Of a DNA stretch of 7,086 bases, positions 6,214 through 7,086 are shown piece by piece. The notes beneath the pieces were generated by a model. The model did not search any database. It was given only the letters and a program-made list of their open reading frames with translations, and was not told where the DNA came from. The position numbers and the translations under genes are program-made. The stretch lies in assembly GCA_002343455.1 (NCBI GenBank), contig DDSR01000041.1, forward strand, positions 1 to 7,086, written 5' to 3'. This stretch comes from Deltaproteobacteria bacterium UBA2385 (GTDB taxonomy: Bacteria > Myxococcota_A > UBA796 > UBA2385). Each line of letters opens with the position of its first letter. Position 1 is the first letter of the stretch.

Positions 6214-7086
6214 GTGCTCCCATGGAGGACCCTGGTCGTCCTCCTGCTGGTCGGGCTCGGCATCCGCCTCGGGCTGGCCCTGAGCGCGGGGGTCGAGGGC
6301 CCCGTCGGCGCCGACATGGAATTCTGGGGCTACGCCGCGACCTCGATCGCCGCGGGCGGGGAGCGGGTGACCCACCCGCCAGCCTTGCCGGCGCTCGCCG
6401 CCTTGGCCGACGCCCTCCTCGGGAGCGGCGTGCTCTGGCCGCTGTGGCTGCTCTCGCTGCTGCCCGGGGTCCTCCTGGCCCCGGCCGCCGCCTGGCTCGG
6501 CGCGCAGATGGACGGCGCCCGCACCGGCTGGCGGGTCGGCCTGCTGGTGCTCTTGCTGCCCGCCAGCACGGCGACCTCGCTGATGGTCGACGCCGCCGCG
6601 ACCGCCAACCTGCTGCTCCTGGCCATGCTCGGCCTGGGCCTGGCGCTGAGCCGCTCCGCTGGCCTCCCAGCCGCGCTCGGCCTCGGCCTCGTCGGCGGCC
6701 TGGCCGTGGTGACCAAGGAAGGAGGCAGCTTCGACCTCCTCCTGGTGGCCTTGCCGGCCCTGGCCCTGGCTCCACGCCGACGCCTGCTCCTGGCCGCGCT
6801 GATCGCGGTCGGCGCCCTGGTCCTGCCGCTGGCCCTCTCCTCCTGGGCCCCCGAGCTCGGCGGTCAGAAGGCGGCCCTGCCCTTGCGGCATATGGCCGCC
6901 TGGATCCAAGAGGGCACCATCCCCCCTCCGCTCTTCCACCCCGGCGAGCCGGCCCTCCGGTTTCGCCCCGAGGACAGCGGTCGGTTCGCCGAGCTCTCTC
7001 TCCTGCCGCGCCTCGCCGCCATCGCAGGCGTGCAGGTCCTGCGCCTCGCCCAGCTGCTGGGCCCCGTGCTGATCCTGCTGCCCGCC
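6214..7086 (+). CDS. Polytopic membrane protein, GT-C/PMT-like glycosyltransferase, N-terminal part (runs off the window)
   Basis: The frame is open from 6163 to the window end. From GTG 6214 it gives 291 residues with no stop. A first membrane segment (6-24, TLVVLLLVGLGIRLGLALS) leads into an outer loop GADMEFWGYAA (32-42), whose Asp34-x-Glu36 is in the place of the catalytic acidic motif of GT-C enzymes. VTHPPALPALAALA (52-65) resembles the HPP stretch after that motif in PMT/ArnT-type (GT39-like) proteins. More hydrophobic segments lie near 73-97, 108-124, 131-147, 150-167 and 173-205, with VTKEGG (166-171) between two of them and a more polar loop from about 210. The start is uncertain: GTG 6214 has no clear Shine-Dalgarno. 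The better-placed ATG at 6200 is in another frame, which ends at 6283. It may transfer a sugar from a polyprenyl carrier; its acceptor is unknown. Confidence 0.75.
   Translation, partial: MLPWRTLVVLLLVGLGIRLGLALSAGVEGPVGADMEFWGYAATSIAAGGERVTHPPALPALAALADALLGSGVLWPLWLLSLLPGVLLAPAAAWLGAQMDGARTGWRVGLLVLLLPASTATSLMVDAAATANLLLLAMLGLGLALSRSAGLPAALGLGLVGGLAVVTKEGGSFDLLLVALPALALAPRRRLLLAALIAVGALVLPLALSSWAPELGGQKAALPLRHMAAWIQEGTIPPPLFHPGEPALRFRPEDSGRFAELSLLPRLAAIAGVQVLRLAQLLGPVLILLPA

Noticed and set aside
4094..6283. 729-codon open frame on the plus strand opposite the 664-residue membrane protein
   Set aside because: It is low-complexity Gln/Gly/Glu/Arg-rich, typical of the antisense of a Leu/Ala-rich membrane gene at high GC. 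The opposite strand shows membrane segments and a GT-C-like motif.
5413..6939. 508-codon minus-strand open frame spanning the divergent gap
   Set aside because: It crosses two genes in shifted frames and has a Gln/Gly/Arg-rich, low-complexity product. The coding signals lie in the other frames.

Overview
This is a GC-rich window of bacterial chromosome, densely packed with genes and strongly biased to G or C at third codon positions. The bias leaves long spurious open frames on the strand opposite the real genes. A lipoprotein-type phosphate-binding protein and several GTG starts fit a high-GC Gram-negative bacterium, perhaps from the deltaproteobacterial/Myxococcota side. That placement is a guess from composition and gene style; there is no rRNA or other marker gene here.

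The left 4 kb (1-3975) is a phosphate-starvation cluster, all on the minus strand, in transcription order phoB (response regulator, 3975-3262), phoR (sensor kinase, 3262-1571), pstS (phosphate-binding lipoprotein, 1486-431) and pstC (permease, 447 to beyond base 1). phoB and phoR overlap by one base (TGATG). pstS and pstC overlap by 17 bases. Only the 84-base phoR-pstS gap and the 169-base gap upstream of phoB could hold promoters. The first contains three tandem octamers built on TCAC. The second contains a Pho-box-like 7-4-7 repeat. In the expected scheme PhoR senses phosphate limitation, phosphorylates PhoB, and PhoB activates high-affinity uptake through PstSCAB. pstA, pstB and phoU are presumably to the left of the window.

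The right 3 kb holds two divergent genes for large membrane proteins with GT-C glycosyltransferase-like layouts. A complete 664-residue protein runs leftward (6139-4145). An incomplete protein of at least 291 residues runs rightward from about 6214 past the window end. Their proposed GTG starts are 74 bases apart, and the gap contains a short perfect inverted repeat. They probably act in building an envelope or surface glycan from polyprenyl-linked sugars, but neither substrate can be read from the sequence.

I found no RNA gene, insertion sequence, CRISPR array, prophage or attachment site, and no intergenic stretch over 300 bases. The window looks like ordinary chromosome. I see no clear sign of a previously undescribed system; the points worth checking are the regulatory repeats, the atypical PhoR sensor region and the divergent membrane-protein pair.
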